Below the pieces are notes generated by a model. It worked only from the letters and a program-made list of their open reading frames with translations, made no database searches and was not told the DNA's origin. Below, piece after piece: positions 34,474-45,861 of a DNA stretch of 64,000 nucleotides (its first letter is position 1; every line of letters starts with the position of its first letter). A program made the position numbers and the translations under genes. This DNA is from Parastagonospora avenae f. sp. tritici 18332-5 (lineage: Eukaryota > Ascomycota > Dothideomycetes > Pleosporales > Phaeosphaeriaceae): contig JAFJTR010000026.1 in NCBI GenBank assembly GCA_022559985.1, forward strand, positions 248,001 to 312,000. Direction: 5' to 3'.

Positions 34474-36314
34474 CTAACTCTCTTCGAGGAATTGTTCCAT
34501 CGCATTTGCAACACCCAAGCAATCCTCGAAAACATGCCAGTGTCCCACATCCTGCAAAACTCGAACGCTTGCAGTCTTCATTGCAGCCCCGTATGCTTCG
34601 CAAGTCTGAGGTGGCGAATTCTCGTCTTCACTGCCCGTGACTATGAGAGTCTTCGCTTCGACTGCACCGAAGTCTAGCTCTTTTGCAGCCACCAATGCTT
34701 GTAGTGCCTTTGCATACCCCTCTGCATCCTGACCCAAGAGCGAGATTTTTATGGCCGTGTTCGCAAGCGGATTTGTTTCTCTTGTCCTTCTCGACGTCCC
34801 TGAGATCGAGTCCATTCTTGCGACGGGCAACATGCCATTAGCACGAGCGGAATGAACCCCAGAGAGCATGTTTAGACGCTCGAGGTCAGGCAGCGGCGAT
34901 GGAGGTGGGCCGAGTAGTACAAGCTTTGCGACTAATTCTGGATGCGCAAGAGTGAAGCTGATGGCAACAAGGCAGCTTATCCCGTGCGCAACAATGATTG
35001 CTTTCGACGTGATTTTGGCGTGTTGAAATACGCCATTCAAATCTTCGGCCAGAGACTCGATACTTATCTTACTAAGAGGCGATGTGGGCGAAAGACCGTG
35101 GCCTTCAAAGTCGAAAAGGTGCAGTGCATGTCGCTCCCGTAATTTCAAAACATGTATTAAAGGCTCGAAGTAGTCGTTACTGCCACCTAGTCCATGGAGC
35201 AGGACAACAGGGGGCTTGCTAGTTTCTGAGTCGAACTTGATATAATACAGCGGCTTTCCGTTGATTGTCGTGGGCGTTGATGGCTTGTACTTGTCGATTG
35301 TTTGCGCCGATCGCATGTGAGACGTTCCTTCAACCTTTGGCTTGCCTAGGTGTGGGTTGGCGATGGTATTGATCAAAGTACCCAATCCATTTATTGAAAC
35401 GGAAACCTCGTCCCCTTCCTTGAGATAGACAGGCGGTTTCCTTCCAATACCAACACCAGCGGGCTACGCAGTATTAGCAAGTCGATCGCATCATCATAGA
35501 AGTCGCGGCTTACTGTGCCTGTCGCCAGGACGTCCCCGGGTAACAAAGTCTGCCCTTCGGACATAGTCTTGATCAAGAACGGAATTGAGAAGATGAGGTC
35601 GTTTGTGGTAGCATCTTGTCGCAGCTCTCCGTTGACATGAGTCTGGACTCGCAGCAATTGATCCAATCTCTCTTTCGGAACGGCTACAGGGCCCATAGGA
35701 CAGAAAGTGTCTGCCGACTTTCCAATGTAGAACTGCTTATGGTCGCGTTGCCGTTCGCGCGCCGTAACGTCATTGATGATGGTATAGCCCCAGACGTGAT
35801 CCATTGCATCGGTTTCTGAGACGCGATAACCGGGCTTTCCAATAATGACTCCGATTTCTCCTTCATAGTCGACAGTTTGGGAGAAGTCAGGATGCGGATA
35901 TATCTTATCGCCATGAGCGATGATGGACGTAAACCTCTTGGTGAAAATGACCGGATGCGAGGGCGTGTCGACCTTGTCCGAGCTATCAAAACCCGAACTG
36001 TTGAACTCTTTTGCGTGTTCAGCATAGTTCTTGCCAACGCAAAGAACGTCGCGATCTGGAAATGGAGGCAAGATTTTGAGACTCTTGGCGGGCTGGGGCT
36101 GGCTGACGCATATGACGTTGGATTCGCCAACTTCAATGACTTGATATAAGTTGTCAATGCGTGTTCCTGAGATGAGGCTTAGTGGAGTGATAGTTCCCTT
36201 TTCTAGATCATAGTGTCCAATAGTGTCCTTTCCGATTCGTGGATCGTGATAGGCGACGTAGTTGGTTCGAGACCGGTGGTGGCTGTCTGAACCGTTCGAT
36301 GGCATCTTGGACAC
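34474..36314 (-). CDS. Fusion protein: fumarylacetoacetate-hydrolase-family domain + alpha/beta-hydrolase
   Basis: Two exons, 35514-36314 and 34474-35463, with a 50-nt intron (GTAAGC, GCTAAT branch, GTAG) give 596 aa. Residues ~75-295 are an FAH domain: CVGKNYAEHAKE, VDYEGEIGVIIG (metal Glu pair), YTIINDVTARERQ (Asp), GDVLATGTPAGVGIG, ending GLGTLINTIANP. The same frame runs on into an alpha/beta-hydrolase (~335-596): VVLLHGLGGSND (oxyanion), nucleophile elbow AHGISC (Ser; the usual last Gly is Cys), acid VTGSEDENSP and His DVGHWHVF. FAH proteins act in aromatic catabolism as isomerases/decarboxylases or C-C hydrolases; enol-lactone hydrolases have the second fold. A bifunctional catabolic enzyme is inferred. 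Confidence 0.88.
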
Positions 36315-36752
36315 TGCAAATGAAGGTAAATGGTTTGTAGTGTCTCTTCCTCTGTGCTGTCTTGTTTTGACGAAGTCGTTGATGCCTGCTTATCCGGGAC
36401 ATTATCGTGGTGGGGTACGTCATCGCTTTTGGACTAGCACCTGCCAAACTCCAAGTCATATACCGCATCGTTCGTTGTGCCCAAATCTTGCATCCTTGCT
36501 TCCACTTTGTTTGATATTACTTTTCGCGACCATGATGCTGAAAACATTGAAGAGCGTCTTGCAAGTCGCTGCAGCCATGGCAATGACACCAGAATACAGC
36601 TACTTGTATGCTATTGGCACAGTGCATATGTTGCGTATTCACGTTCCAAAGCTTTGAGTGGTTTTGCGGAAATGATAAACTTCGGAGTGTGAAGACTAGT
36701 GCCATTGATTTCTGGTTTCGAATCGAGTTAAGAATACCGAAAGAGCGTTGCA
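36315..36752. other. Intergenic, no gene seen
   Basis: Promoter side of the FAH fusion gene and 3' flank of the DUF7580-like pseudogene. Confidence 0.5.
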
Positions 36753-38722
36753 TCAATCTGAATAATTCTGGAAGAGGTACCGATAATTCTCTTGAAGCCG
36801 AGCGACCACGCCCTGAAAAATGGCTTTCTGAAATCTTGTGTCCTCTAGGCTGCTAGCATGCTGATCAAAGTCGCAACGAACGCAACGTCTCACTGCGTCA
36901 CTGTACTTAGCGCCAGCCTCGCTCAGGAGAGCTTCGGCAAGTCGATCAGCCGTGTTGAACCCAGTCATGAGATCCGAGAAAGCATCGCCTGTGTTCGCTG
37001 GGCCGTTTATATCTTGGCGCAAATCCAAGATGGGCTTCCAGTAGTACAGCTCGATCAACGCAACACCCAGTGCGTACAGACTTTGATTACGAATGACTCG
37101 ATTCGTGCGTTTATTTACTCTGGCTGTCAACGAAATTGGTTGATTCACGTCTCGAGACACAAACGGCTGATCAAAACGTATGTTTCCTGGTCGACGCACG
37201 AAGAAGACGCTGTCCTTGCCCCAGTGCTCCTCCAGCCACGGCGTTTTGTCGAGCTGTAAGACGCTGGACGCAAGCGTGATGGCCAACTTCAACCGTTCTT
37301 ACTGTGCAAAGCTCGGGTCTTCAAGTATGGCGCGAAGTGACACCACAGACCATGATGCCGTATCAATCGGAGGTTGCTTAACCGGGATAATGAGTAGTAC
37401 ACCTTTATTTTACTTTGCTATCTCTTCCTCCAAGATGTAGAAGCACACATCTCTTTGAGGCTTCTGTAGGGTGGCTATTGCAGAGCACAGATCTTGAATA
37501 GGTTGCAGGTTCGATTGCACCTCCAACGCTGCTTTGATCGCTTCAGTTACTGCCTGTTTTGCAAATCGCACTCCTTTCGAGGCAACTGCAGCATTCACAT
37601 CTGATGATGGCGCGGCTTGTAGCTCATATTGGATGCGCGCGCTGGCTTACTCCCATGTCCAAAATCTTGTGACGTTTGACCTGAGGATATCTGGTGCTCG
37701 TAGCGGAAAAAGACGTGAAACGGATTACAAGTGCTTCGCTCTTCATCTTCATCATCGCTGCTTGTCGTCTCTATGCGTTGATCAAGACAGAGACCGACAC
37801 TGTGACTTGCTTGACTATGGCAGGCCCAGCCGCTGGCCAGAGCGGTTTGAAAAGCCCTAGCCCCTTCTTTGATCAGCTGGAATTTGGGCGTAGATCTTAT
37901 CTCCAAACTATTAGTGGCCTGGTGAGCTGAAAGAGATGATGTTTGCGTGGTCAGAAGATGCAGAGATTCGTTTGTTTGGCGTAGTTCCGCCATGAGCTCC
38001 TTGTAATCGCTGCAAAATATTTGTTTCATCAGTTTGATACAAGTTCCGTAGATTGCGCTAGGCCTTGTACGATCGTACGGGGTGAATAACAACAATGAGG
38101 TTCTTCTGGTGACTGGTATTGGTATTGATAGATCTATGAACGTAAGTGCTACGAAGGTATACCTGAGCGCAGCGCAAGTCGGACCGATGCAGGACCGAGG
38201 CGGGTATCTTGCGTGCAGCGTCAGGTGATAGGATATGTGTATCCCGACAGTAGTGTTCCTTTGGGGCAGCTTTATTGTTGAATTGTGGCTATAGTCCGTG
38301 TCAGCATTCTGGTCATGCTGACAGGAATATCTTACTTTCCCAGATTTGTCTAACCTCAATTTATCCTTGAAGCGCTCTGCGATATCTACCAAGTGCTTGA
38401 CTGTGTCAAGATAAGAGGCAAAACTGGTGCCGAGTCGAAGTCGCAACTTTGTTTCGAAAACGGGATCCTTCCATCGCTTACCACTCGGCTCCGCAAGGAA
38501 GAACGCAATCTCTTTCTGTCTGATTACGCCATGCAAGAGTAGTTTGATGATGTTCCCATAAATCGCTAATTCCGTCCCAAGTTGTCGCAGAAGGTCTTTG
38601 GCCCCTTGCTCGTACTTCCAATAACGCCTCGTAACTCTAACACCTTCAGCATAGAAATCCAGACCGGCTAAGATGATTGGTATTGCTCCTAGCACAAGTA
38701 CAGCAACTTCTATGCCGCTCAT
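36753..38722 (-). pseudogene. DUF7580-like fungal gene, inactivated
   Basis: The ATG at 38722 gives MSGIEVAVLVLGAIPIILAGL, the usual hydrophobic start of this fungal family. Further blocks are FKDKLRL; RALF-like region with ALASGWACHSQASHSVGLCL; then after an intron near 37595-37650 (GTAAGC...CTGCAG) VRFAKQAV and LQPIQDLCSAIATLQ; finally LAITLASSVLQLDKTPWLEEHW, SLYALGVALIELYYWKP and a degenerate kinase-like end. Two in-frame TAA codons (plus strand TTA at 37410-37412 and 37299-37301) cut the last exon without plausible introns. A further intron starting GTAAGA after residue ~130 is unresolved. Function of the family is unknown; kinase-like, sometimes near heterokaryon-incompatibility genes. 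Confidence 0.65.
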
Positions 38723-39057
38723 GATAAGACCGGCGTGCCAGCTAGCGAGGCCAAAGCGACTATGGCGCTACACGATTAGGTTGCAATGTTGGCCTCCGTA
38801 CCTAATTGTATCGTACCCACAAGCCTATGTTGATACTATGTCAAAACTAAAACACCTCGAAAATTGAATACCTGGAGTAATGCGATGCGAAGGCAGAAGG
38901 AATTGCAGGCTCGCCTGGAGGTGCGTGGTTGATGCAACCGCCGCCAATTCCACGTGCATTGAGACCCCACTACCCTAACTTAGGGTATGTCCGTCACAGC
39001 TCACATCGTCTTTTACTGTCGTCTCTTACTGTCCTGATAAGGAACAGAGGCATAAAA
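38723..39057. other. Intergenic, no gene seen
   Basis: Between divergently oriented decayed genes. Nothing recognised. Confidence 0.45.
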
Positions 39058-39113
39058 ATGGCGACAGCATCTGAGACCGATAACGTCATCCTTACAGCAG
39101 CTACTGTTCAGAG

Positions 39114-41482
39114 TTGGTATCAAGAAAGCTGCTTGCAAGCGCTTGCTTGAAAGCTTGAAAGCTTGAAAGCTTGATTGACCTTTCAAGTCAAGCAGCTCTA
39201 TATAAATTTGCAAGCAAGTCAAGCAGATAGAGTACTGCTGGCTTGATTGCTTAAAATTGCTTGCTCGTATTGACTTTTTAGGGATTTTAGTGTTCTAGTA
39301 GATAGCGATATCGCGATACCGATCGTGGTGTTGCACGTTTTTCAGCTAAGTAAGCTAGTTAGCTTATAAACCTCAACCTCCCATCGACGCGCTCATACTA
39401 GCCACCTTATATCAGCTATCTTAACGTCGCTGTCACTAATATCACGTGTCTCTTTTAGTGTCGTGCTTTTTGAGCTATCGTACAACTCTCTATAGCGGGC
39501 AGAAAACGCATTCTAACAGCTCTATCGCCGCCAAAGCTCCACCTAAAAAGCGCGCCCGAGTCGCCCTATCAGGCTCCGCCAGCTAGCCGATATCTATTGG
39601 TGATACTCAGCAGCTATCTCCATCTCCATCTACTCAATCTACGCCGTCTCTGCCGCCGCCGCAGGCCTCCTACGTTTCTACTTTCAAGTCACAACTCCGC
39701 GATTCCCGCCCCGAAGCTGAGATCGTAGCGCCTTTCGAGGGCAGCGAGGAGGCGACTGTTGCCTCATCAAATACAGCAGATAAGGCGTAACCTCATATGG
39801 ATGAGGCGCTCAATAGAGACTTTGACGACAAATACAAGGGCATAGATTGGGATCGCTTGCCTCGTTTTATGAAGCCGCCTACAACCTCGCGCTGCACGCC
39901 AAGCTGGATATATCGACATAGCTATCGAGTTGTACTTTGATCTGACATAACTACAACGTACTTTATCTGCAAGTTCTGCCACATCTATAAATATATTGAC
40001 GCTGGGCTTGCTAGTGTTTATCTATCAGCTGCAACTACAGCAGCAGCGCGCCACCTCTGCGAGAATCGACCTGGCCATAGTCATACTCCACCTGGAAAGT
40101 CACGTGTAGCTTGTGATAGTCCCCTCCGCCGCTTGCTCATAACTGGCGTATCAGTCCTACAAGTAATTGCTAACGAGCTCAGCAACTTTAATGTACAGCG
40201 CTTTAGGCTAGCTGCAGTCAGGTATCTCGTCGATAACAGCTATTCAATATCTAAATTCGAAAAGTCAGCTTCTCGGGAGATAATAGCTGCTGCTGATCCA
40301 CAGACAGAGGCAGCGCTATAGCAGTCTCACAGGAGTGTAGGCGTATACGTTATGCGCCTATACAATCACCTACTGTCGCGTATAGTCCTGGCGCTAGCGG
40401 AAGCTGCTAGCAAAATACACGTAAGCTTTAACAGCTGGACGACGAAGAGCGGCAAAAAGAGCTACCTCGAGATCATAGCTTACTTTGTCAATCGGCTTAG
40501 CAAGCTTATGAACCTGCCTATCGCCCTGCCTCAGCTCATAGGCCCTCACTTAGGCGAGAACATAGCAGAGATCGTATACAGTACGCTGCAAAAGTTTGGA
40601 GTAACAGCTCATACGATAGGCTACTTCGTGCTCGATAATGCGTATAATAACGACGCAACAATCACTTCACTCGCCTCCAAGTTCGGCTTCAACGCTGCTT
40701 ACCGCCGACTCCACTGCGGTCCTCACACGCTTAATCTTATCGGGCAGACTCTACTTTGAGGCGTAGATGGCGACGCGTACAATAACAACGTAGGTGAGGC
40801 AGCTGAGCTAGATGAAGAGCACCAGCTCATAAAGAAGTAGCGAGTACGGTCCCAAACGCTCTCCAACGACCTCGACGACGCGATCGATAGCCTCTGCAAT
40901 CCCACGAGATCTACCGGCGACGACGATGACGACGAGTATACTATATGGAGGCGTGGTGATCCAGTGGCAGAGAAGGACTCCCCAACGCGCTAGACTCAAT
41001 ACAGTATTGTATAGGGCTTCGCGACCAGTATCACAATCTCAGTACGCTTGCCCTTAATGTACTCTCTACCCCGGCTTTGAGCTGTGAGTGTGAGCGTATG
41101 TTTAGTAAGCTGAGTGATCTACTAGAGCCTCGCCAACGAGGTATATCACCCAAGCTTTTAGCAGCGATACAGTGCGTAAGAAGATAGAGCAGAGCCGGTT
41201 TTGGGGACGACGATATGGCTGCAAAGTCAAATGTAACTGACAGAGAGATAGAGCTATTATACAAGACTAGCACATGGGACGACGGCGGCGAGGGCAGCGA
41301 GAGCTCGATACTTAATACCATATAATTTCCTATTTGGGTATCTATTAATCAAGCACCTTCAAGCAAACAAGCAGCAGCTCTAATTTCAGCCAATCAAGCG
41401 CAAGCAAGTCAAGCAGACGACTCCAAATAAGCAAGCAAGTCAAGCATTAGGCCTACTGCTTGCTTAGCTTGCTTGATACCAA
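39114..41482 (+). mobile_element. hAT-superfamily DNA transposon, degenerate
   Basis: A ~2.37-kb element. Inverted ends TTGGTATCAAG (39114) and CTTGATACCAA (to 41482) match perfectly over 11 bp; extending outward gives CAGAG and CATGG, close to the CA(G)RG start common in hAT ends. Multiple subterminal copies of AAGCAAGTCAAGCA lie near both ends, in both orientations, as is typical of transposase binding sites. No matching 8-bp target duplication is visible, possibly because of mutation. The coding remnant inside is a hAT transposase with BED-type zinc finger. Confidence 0.8.
39940..41325 (+). pseudogene. Degenerate hAT transposase
   Basis: Fragments in order: BED-like zinc finger (CKFCHIY ... 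RHLCENRPGHSH, ~39960-40090), a 136-codon open piece at 40352-40759 with SFNSWTTKSGKKSYLEII and DNAYNNDATI (catalytic-core region), HCGPHTLNLIGQ, then a C-terminal hATC dimerisation segment (ALSCECERMFSKLSDLLEPRQRG) around 41060-41200. The pieces are in different frames. A TAG at 41185 replaces the conserved Trp of the WxRAGF motif (TGG to TAG), a typical RIP outcome. The enzyme is inactive. Confidence 0.8.
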
Positions 41483-43938
41483 CCATGATCTCAAGGCAAA
41501 CGTCCTGAGCCTTTTGCAAGACCTAATCGAATCAATTCATGATGGCGCATTCCCAGCACGATTGAAGTCATCATAGCTAACGAAGGTGATCAGTGGTCGC
41601 TATTGTGCAAGGCGATAGAATCCCTTGGGATGCTCACGAAATTCCTAGTTCAGGATCTGACTCTGGCTCTGATATATCGAGAGACGGTTCTGATGGAAGT
41701 ACAGAGTTAAGACAGCTCTTCTCGAGCATTCAAAGTATCGTAAAGTCCCTATTTAGGCTTTCGTACGTGACATTGATTGGCCTAATCTGCACAGGCTAAT
41801 GGCATATTTGATAGAATGGCAATCAGGGACCCGGCACCCTCAGTCAACATGCCCATACCATCATGATTGACAAATCGTACTTTGAAGTACACGATATTGC
41901 CCACGTGCAGTCAAAGTATCCAGATTGTACAGACTGTCTCACAGAGAGACTAGGACGAGCGATTTCTGGCAGAAGACAGTACCTTAGCTACCGCGAAGAG
42001 CATAATATGAAGTTGTCTAAAGGCATTGAGAAAGTTGGCCTCGAGACTCTGGGAACTGGTTGATGCGACTGAGTCATATTGGGGAACTTTCTGACGTATC
42101 TAGAACACACGGATAATAGTACAGAAGCGACCGGAAAGGTTACTAACGATATCGAGGTCTTTAGAGAAGACGGAGGTGAATCGCAAACCTCCTTTGCAAG
42201 CTCAGTGAATACTGCAATCAGGATGCCTTCGTTGCCCAAAGAAGCGCATGCGCAAAAACCTTACGAGTGTCCATTATGCTTCATGATCATCTCAGTGCAC
42301 GATAAAAGCGCTTGGAAGTAAGAAAAGAATGCCCTTGTCATACGGCTCATAGTGCATCCAAGAAATTGCTAATGGCTATAGAAAACACGTCTTCCAGGAC
42401 CTCCATCCATACTGTTGTACTTTCGAGGACTGTACAGCGGCCAACAGATTTTATGTCACCATGTCGAGGAGTCTAGTTCAGGAAATAACCTTTGCCGCGC
42501 AGATACGACAGCTGAAACGGATGGTTTGAACATGAGCTCCAGGCTCATCGTGCGTCTCGCGTGTGCGTGAATGGTTGCGAGAGGTCATTCACTACATAGT
42601 ATGCTTTTGAACAGCATATCAAAGATCAGCGCGCAGAATTGATATCTTTAATGTCGGTGTTGAGCCGCACGTCGTTAAGGAGAGCGAATCTGATGCACAG
42701 CAATCTGTCCGATATGCAATGCACATATGTCTCTGAAAGTCTTACGGAAGCATCTATCATCTCACGAGCAGCAGCTCGCACTGTTCGCCCTCCCCCTACA
42801 AATTGACGAAGAGCAGGCTAAAGATGACGGGGAGTATGACCAACAGAACATGGCGGATGAAAACGACAGTGACCAGTCATGCCACTTGAGCAGTGTGCAA
42901 AAAATATATCGCAGTTTGATGCATGATGCAACAAATCTAAATTCTCAAAAGAAGCATGTCCCCGGTTCAGCATCATCGTCACCGAAGGAGATGAGGGAAG
43001 ATGAGCGAAGAAGGCTGAGTGGCTGCGCTCCTCTACCCCCAAGCGGATCCTGCAATCATGAACGGATGTCATCAAACGATTACAACTTGACAGTCGTTAC
43101 CCCAAGGGATAACTACTATGATCTTGCGGATCACTCAGCATCTTCGCATGCTAGCTCCGGCGCGTCTGGTAGCACGCGACGAAGGAAGAATCATAACCCA
43201 GCGCGGAAGCGCAAAGAAGCGGAAGAAGAGAGCCTCAAACAGGTTCGCTTTCACTTTCGCCGACCCAAGGCTCATGCCAAGGAGAGGGCAGAGTCCCAGC
43301 TGGCTGAGAACTTATCGCCATCTACGACTGGCAAACCGACGACACAAAGGCGAGAAGCTATCGGAGACACTGCATCTGCGGAATCATTGAATCAGCTTTA
43401 TATTTCAGGTATCTGTCGCCTGCCCCAGATACATCGTGATGATTGTGTACTAGTTTCGCACACTAATTTCGAGTTAGACAACGTTAAGAATACAAGGAAC
43501 TCGTCGCCTAGTGAGCTAGACGCTGACATTTATACTGATGGGACGATAAGGCGTCAAGACGAGCGCACCATTTCGCCATCCAGATCCTGCACACCTCCAG
43601 AGGTCGCCAAGGGCAAAAGTTGCGCAACGTCTATAAGTCTGGAACTATAATCAGAGGCATCAGAGAACGAGCGCTATGCTGATCTGAACTATGGTGGAGC
43701 TGCCCTGGAGGCTGCATCGGAAGCTATCGTCAGGAAGAATAGGCTAGAGGAACTCGGCCTTGGAAAGGAAAAGAAGCAGGTTGGAAGCGACGCTAATCAG
43801 CGCGCATTGATAGCCATGAAAGAAAAGGAGATCAAGAGAAAGAAGACGCAAGATTCGCTTAATGCCATACGTATCGAAGAACATGCTCGAGAGACAGGAG
43901 ATAGCCCCTCGGAGTTATCGAATATGTCCGAGTTTTGA

Positions 43939-45861
43939 CATATACGAGCGCCCAGGCGAAATCGCCCATTAGTTTGGATCTCAACTCCGGCCTGACCGTT
44001 TCTTCACTGAGAACAGCGACACCATAGGTTCTTAACGCGGCTCACTCCATGAGGAGGAAGACCTGGTTTCCCAACGCCGTAACGCCAAGGAGTATGAGGT
44101 CGAAGTCCGCGAACCGTCAACAGGCGACCTCCGCGACCACCGCCCCCTCTAGCTACTACCGCTGAACAAGGTCTGGACGTCGACCGCTGATTACTGTGTT
44201 GAGGTAAAGAGAATATCGCGGCTCTTGAATAACTGTACAAAAGCCGCCTATAAACAGTTGGTGTCCGTACGCAAGGCTTAATTCACGGCGCAATTGCGGC
44301 TCAATACAGTCTGTGCGCCAAGGGGCCACATGTAGATAAGAACCCTCCTCCTCCGCGAGGAGAGAGAGGGTAGTAGTCAAGTAATCAACAGAATCATCTT
44401 GCCTGCTCACCTTTGTGCGTACGCCTGCGGGTGTGCCCTTCCAATACCTGGTCAACTGACAGTTGGGATGATTTTACTTTCACGAAAAAAACAAGTTCCA
44501 AGCCACTCGCCTCAGATAGCATCTGCGTGTGATATTGAAGACAATTTAGCGGGCCGTAAACACGCGTCCAGGGCCAGGTACAGAGAATATAATTCTACAT
44601 TCAGTGAAGTGAGCATTGCCAATTGTACATTATAAACATGGAGGATGTTGCAAGTCATTGTGTAATTATCACCCTCTTCAGATCGTCTAAAGAAGGTGCT
44701 CACTGGTATTCAAGATTGCGAACAGAGTGTGTGTCTAGAAAACTCCATCAGTTCTTGCGACATTACTGGCACTGGTTATGGTCACGAGGGACGTCGAACT
44801 GCATGTCTTGAAATGAGATCCCGGCAATGACTTCGTGACAGTACGATAAAAGAAATAATAAGCCGCACAAAGTATTAGTAGTGAGACCCACCCAAATCTG
44901 TACTCCAAGCAGTAATCTGAGCATACTATACGGCCGTAGGCCAACTGCTGGGTCATATTGGCAGCAATTGCGTCTAAATCCGCGTGAAATATGAATGCAA
45001 GCGTACAGTAACGATCTCCACGGCGTAGTGACCCCTGTATCTTCACAACTTCGATCCGAGGAGCCCTCAAAACCCTCGAATCGAGAAGTCAGGGCAGCGC
45101 ATCCCGATCATCGCTCTGAGCCTGCTTTGATCGGTGAGACTACACTGCTACCAAAGCACCCACGCAGCCGGATCTGAACGCACATAACGCCAAGTATTGA
45201 GAGAACCAGAACAAGTCGAACGATATGTGAAAACTTAGCTCACTATGACCTCCGCGTGCAGCGCGATAAGCGCTCGGCTATTGCACCCCCTGAGACCCGC
45301 TTCCTGTGTAACACAGTGAACGCTTGTGACTCGCGGTTTCTGTACCCGCACGCATTACACAATAGGGAGCGCAAAATCTGCTGAAAGAAGTGGTGTGACG
45401 GCCGTGCGATGTCTATCAGTGCTACACCCAGCCAAACAAAGGTCCGGGAAACGAATTCCGCGCGGATGCGGGTACTTGCAAGAGCGGCTGTATGTCTGGC
45501 GTGCACGAGGATGCGGTTCTGGGACCGGAGGGATCATTGGCTGAGGTGTGAGGAGATGGGTTTGTGGGGCGTCGATGGAAGCAAGGCTCTGCAGTCGAAA
45601 CGAGCAAGGCACGAGCTAGGTCACTTGCAGTCATCGAGACGATGTAACATGGTGGAGGTGAAAGGCAGTGACCAAAACATGCCTTGGAATGCATGGACAT
45701 GCGTAAAGTAATCTAATACAGATCTATGATGATAGTATCATGTATGCCTAAGAGGGCGTAAGAGGGCGCAAAAGAAGGTGACACCAAACGCCGAGCCTTG
45801 GACATGCAGCCAAGTGACAAAATTAAGCAAGAAGCTGAATAGACACGAAATGCAAGGCTTC
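43939..45861. other. 1.9-kb decayed region without an intact gene
   Basis: Short frames on both strands. 44040-44150 on the plus strand still looks weakly coding in line with the upstream pseudogene (HEEEDLVSQRRNAKEYEVEV). A minus-strand fragment is listed separately. Confidence 0.45.
44735..45070 (-). other. Possible remnant of a membrane-protein gene
   Basis: A 111-codon frame contains IAANMTQQLAYGR and, 17 residues later, a hydrophobic segment GWVSLLILCAAYYFF. The layout (Met-Thr block, then W.. and a last transmembrane helix) recalls the C-terminal end of some fungal integral membrane proteins of unknown function. No start, no further exons and no clear splice sites are visible. It may be chance. 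Confidence 0.2.

Larger units (their letters stand above)
39058..43938 (+). pseudogene. Degenerate fungal C2H2 zinc-finger gene, probably split by the hAT element
   Basis: Downstream of the transposon the frames match the fungal family often annotated as oxidoreductase acuF-like C2H2 protein: ELRQLFSSIQSIVKSLFRL, intron 41763-41814 (GTACGT...GATAG) to SMAIRDPAP, a one-base shift near 41860, RLGRAISGRRQYLSYREEH, KPYECPLC, intron from 42318 to KHVFQDLHPYCCTFEDC, WFEHELQAHRA with a TAG after SFTT, and LRKHLSSHEQQLALFALP. A TAA at ~43650 cuts the 3' part; the frame continues to 43938. The ATG at 39058 (MATASETDN) just before the element is a plausible original start. Clearly inactive. Confidence 0.65.

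Noticed and set aside
9675..36314. Secondary-metabolite gene cluster
   Set aside because: An SDR and a regulator are present but there is no polyketide synthase, NRPS, terpene cyclase or P450 in the window.
44000..45860. LTR retrotransposon remnant
   Set aside because: No paired long direct repeats, reverse transcriptase or integrase motifs could be found.
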